From Candidatus Melainabacteria bacterium (GTDB lineage Bacteria > Cyanobacteriota > Vampirovibrionia > LMEP-6097), in the NCBI GenBank assembly GCA_028817775.1, contig JAPPOW010000009.1, forward strand, positions 1-6,029: a DNA stretch of 6,029 bases, written 5' to 3'. This document shows, piece after piece, positions 1 to 3,100 of the stretch. Both the position numbers and the translations under genes were made by a program. Position 1 is the first letter of the stretch; each line of letters begins with the position of its first letter. The notes under the pieces were generated by a model that did not search any database, was not told the origin of the DNA, and was given only the letters and a program-made list of their open reading frames with translations.

Positions 1-68
1 GGATTATACTGCAAAATAAAGCGTATTTCTATTTTTATTTACTGGCTTGGGGTGTTAATATTTTCTTC
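1..68 (+). other. Upstream segment: leader DNA or extra N-terminal coding sequence
   Basis: These 68 bases precede the preferred ATG. The frame of the large gene is open through them (22 codons from position 3), encoding an aromatic, hydrophobic stretch that includes YFYFYLLAWG, but no ATG, GTG or TTG lies in frame here. A G-run at 49-52 (TGGGG) is about 16 bases before the ATG, too far for a normal ribosome binding site. The segment is either an AT-rich 5' untranslated leader or the tail of a longer N-terminus starting before the window. Confidence 0.4.
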
Positions 69-155
69 ATGTTCGGCGGCACCTTTGGTAAAGTTTTAAG
101 GATTCTGACGCCTCTAATATTTTTGTTTACTCTCCAGCAGCCCTCTACTCTAGCA
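69..155 (+). other. Sec-type signal peptide (residues 1-29)
   Basis: The first 11 residues carry Lys8 and Arg11 as a basic n-region. Residues 12-22 (ILTPLIFLFTL) form a hydrophobic core, and a polar stretch ends in Thr27-Leu28-Ala29, a plausible signal peptidase I site with small residues at -3 and -1. No Cys follows at the lipobox position, so a lipoprotein is unlikely. This predicts export across the inner membrane, unlike classical type VI-delivered Rhs effectors, which lack a Sec signal. The cleavage point is an inference; an uncleaved anchor is possible, especially if translation begins upstream. Confidence 0.72.
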
Positions 156-3100
156 AAGCTCAAGAAGTCACAAGTTTTGCAGGATGTAAATTTTGCTTCT
201 GAGCTAAATGTTTTTGAGGGTGAGCAAGAATTAGAGCTCAATATTACTACGAGCAAAGCGATTAAGAAGGTCATTGCTAAGTTCAAACAAAAACAAGCTA
301 AGCAGGACAAAACTAAACATACTAAGATTTGCAAAACAAATGAATTAGTTTCTCAAAGCAACGGGGAATTTCTATACCAGCTTTCAATTCCATTTGATCA
401 AAGCAAGGCTTTGGGTGATTGGTACCTATATCTCAAGTTGATTGGCAAGAACAAAAAACAAATAGTCTACAAAGCCAGATACTTAGATAGAATAGCTTTG
501 ACCAATAAATTAACTTTGATATCAGAGCAGCAAGATTCTGATGATGGAGCTAGTACTGAAGAGGAGCCCAGTGATAGCAAGAAGGGTCCGACCCCCGGTC
601 CTGGCAATCCTAGTCCAGAACCAGAACCCGAGCCAACTGAGCCAGAACCCGAGCCTGAATCATTACTCAAAACCAAGTCTCTTGATCCAGTTAATGCTGA
701 TGCTCTGGAAGATGCTTCATCTTTGTATCACGGTAGTGGAGCAGTTCAAACTGGCGTGGATGAATCAATAATGGATGATACTCGTATTGCCATTGTGCGT
801 GGTAAGGTCTTTGCTGTCGGTGGTGATCCGCTTGCTAATGTAGTAGTCAAAGTTCACCATCATGCTGAATTTGGGCAGACTAAAACTTTCAAGAATGGAG
901 AGTATAATTTTGCTCTTAATGGTGGAGCTCAAGTAGTGTTTGAGTTTAGTGCTCCTGGTTACCTCACTGTACAGAGGCGGCTTACTGTCCCGCGTAGAGA
1001 CTACTGGGTTCTGGAAGATATATTTCTCACCAAGCTTGACTCTCATGTTAATCAAATTGACTTGCATAGTGTTGGCATGCAAGTTGCCGAAGCAGATCCC
1101 GTGACAGATGAAGAAGGTACTAGGCAAGCAGTCGTGATAGTACCTCCTCAAACCAACGCAAAGTTGATTTTGCCAGATGGTTCGAGCCAGAGTTTGGATA
1201 CTGCAACTTTAAGAGCAACGGAGTTTACGGTTGGACCCAATGGTCTTAATGCGATGCCTGGTAACTTGCCTCCAGTCAGTGGCTATACTTATGCGCTTGA
1301 ACTGAGTTTGGATGAAGCTATAGAGGCTGGTGCCAGTAAGGTTGAGTTTGACAGGCCATTACCTTTCTATGTTGATAACTTTCTTGATTTTCCAGTCGGT
1401 GAGCCTGTGCCGGTTGGTTACTATGACCGGGAGCAATCCAGATGGATTGCAGCTAACAATGGGCGTATCATTAAGATACTTAGGATTGAAGCGAGCAAAG
1501 CAGTGCTTGATCTTACTGGAGATGGTATTGAAGCGACAACAGAGGAGCTTGAAGAATTACAAATTAACACTGATGAATTATTTGAGCTTGCTTCTCGTTA
1601 TGAAGCTGGTAAAACTTTGTGGCGAGTCTTGATCGAGCACTTCACTCCTTGGGATTGCAATTGGCCTTATGGTCCACCTGGCGATGCGGTGCCACCACCA
1701 GAAGAAGCGCCAGAGCAAGATGATGAGAATGATCCAGATGATCCATGTAAACAAAGTGGTTCAATTATTGAATGTGAGTCTCAAAATCTTGGTGAAGTCG
1801 TTCCTCTTACTGGTACTGGTATGAACTTGCACTACAACACGGCAAGAGTCCCAGGACGCAAAACTGGCAGGACTCTAAGGATCAAGCTTGCTGATGATCG
1901 GGAGATACCAGGCTCACTTGAAGAGATAGAACTTACTATTCGCATTGCGGGTAAAAAAATCAACAAGATTTTTCCGGCTAATGCTGAGCAAGAATATATC
2001 TACACTTGGGATGGTAAGGATGTCTATGGTAGAGAAGTCTTTGGTTCAATGAAGGCTCATATTGATTTAGATTACAAGTACAAAATCCAATACTATGCCT
2101 CAAATGACGATTTCCAAAGATCGTTTGCATTAGCTAATAATGATGATGTTGATTCGCCGGCTCGGGTAATTGGTGAACGTGGCAATGAAACACTTCGTCT
2201 GACTCGTTCCTATACCAAAACTCTCTATAACAACGATGTCAATTCTCATCTAGGTTTTGGTGGCTGGTCATTGTCTAAACATCATTATTATGATCCTCAC
2301 TCTGGGGCTTTGTTCAAGGGGGATGGAGAGATTGTTCATGGGGATAAGCTTGGTGATTTGCATCATACGATATATCACTCACAATATGCTGGCTCAGGTT
2401 TGGTCTATGATGTTGCAGTAGGTCCGGATGGTTCTATTTTTTTTGCTAGATATAACTCTATTTATAAAATATCTTCTAATGGCTCTGTAAGCAAAATTGC
2501 TGGAGGACTCCTAAGTTCAGCAGATGGTACTGAGGCACTTGATTTTTACTTTACTCAGTTGCGGTCTATAGAAGTTAATCAAGAAGGTGAGATATACTTT
2601 CTTGATCACAAGTATATAGCCAAGATTGGTAAGTCTAATAAGGTTGAAGTTATTGCTAAGGCACGAGGGGGGCGTGCTTCTGATGGTACTAGGGTTAGTC
2701 CTGAGGTAGAAATTGGGAGTTGTCTCGACATACAGCTTGACCATGAGGGTAATTTATTCTTCTATGACTTTGTTCAACTACGCAAGATTGATGGTGATGG
2801 AATACTTTCAACTATTGCAGGTAGGGGAGGCTGGCATGCAAGTCGTGATGACAATATCCCTGCTTTGGAAGCACAGTTGTATGGAATAGGTAGATTTGAT
2901 ATTACTGATGATGGAACGATTTATATTTCCATGGGTAATAAAATAAAGCGAATTAGCCCAGAAGGAATCATTACTACCTTTGCAGGGCAAGAGGGAGCTG
3001 GTTTTGATGGGGATGGAGGCTTAGCTGTTGATGCAAAATTCAACTATCCTACTCGTATAGCACATGACTCTTTGGGCAATATTTATGTGCTTGATAGCTA

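Noticed and set aside
5..10. TATACT resembling a -10 promoter hexamer
   Set aside because: A single hexamer in AT-rich DNA with no room in the window to see a -35 element; it may also be coding if the gene starts upstream.
467..676. Minus-strand frame encoding a Gly-Ser-rich peptide
   Set aside because: It is the antisense reading of the Pro/Glu linker codons and has no independent support as a gene.
765..1151. 128-codon open frame on the minus strand, the longest of several antisense frames (others at 35-334, 467-676, 2517-2744, 2808-2990, 3201-3404, 3917-4222 and 5106-5408)
   Set aside because: All lie opposite the continuous, domain-rich + strand frame. Their translations show no recognisable domain, and they arise from codon composition of the sense gene.
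1330..1632. 100-codon + strand frame out of phase with the main gene
   Set aside because: It overlaps fully with the conserved Rhs-associated module in the main frame and its translation has no domain features. The similar short frame at 541-771 is rejected for the same reason.
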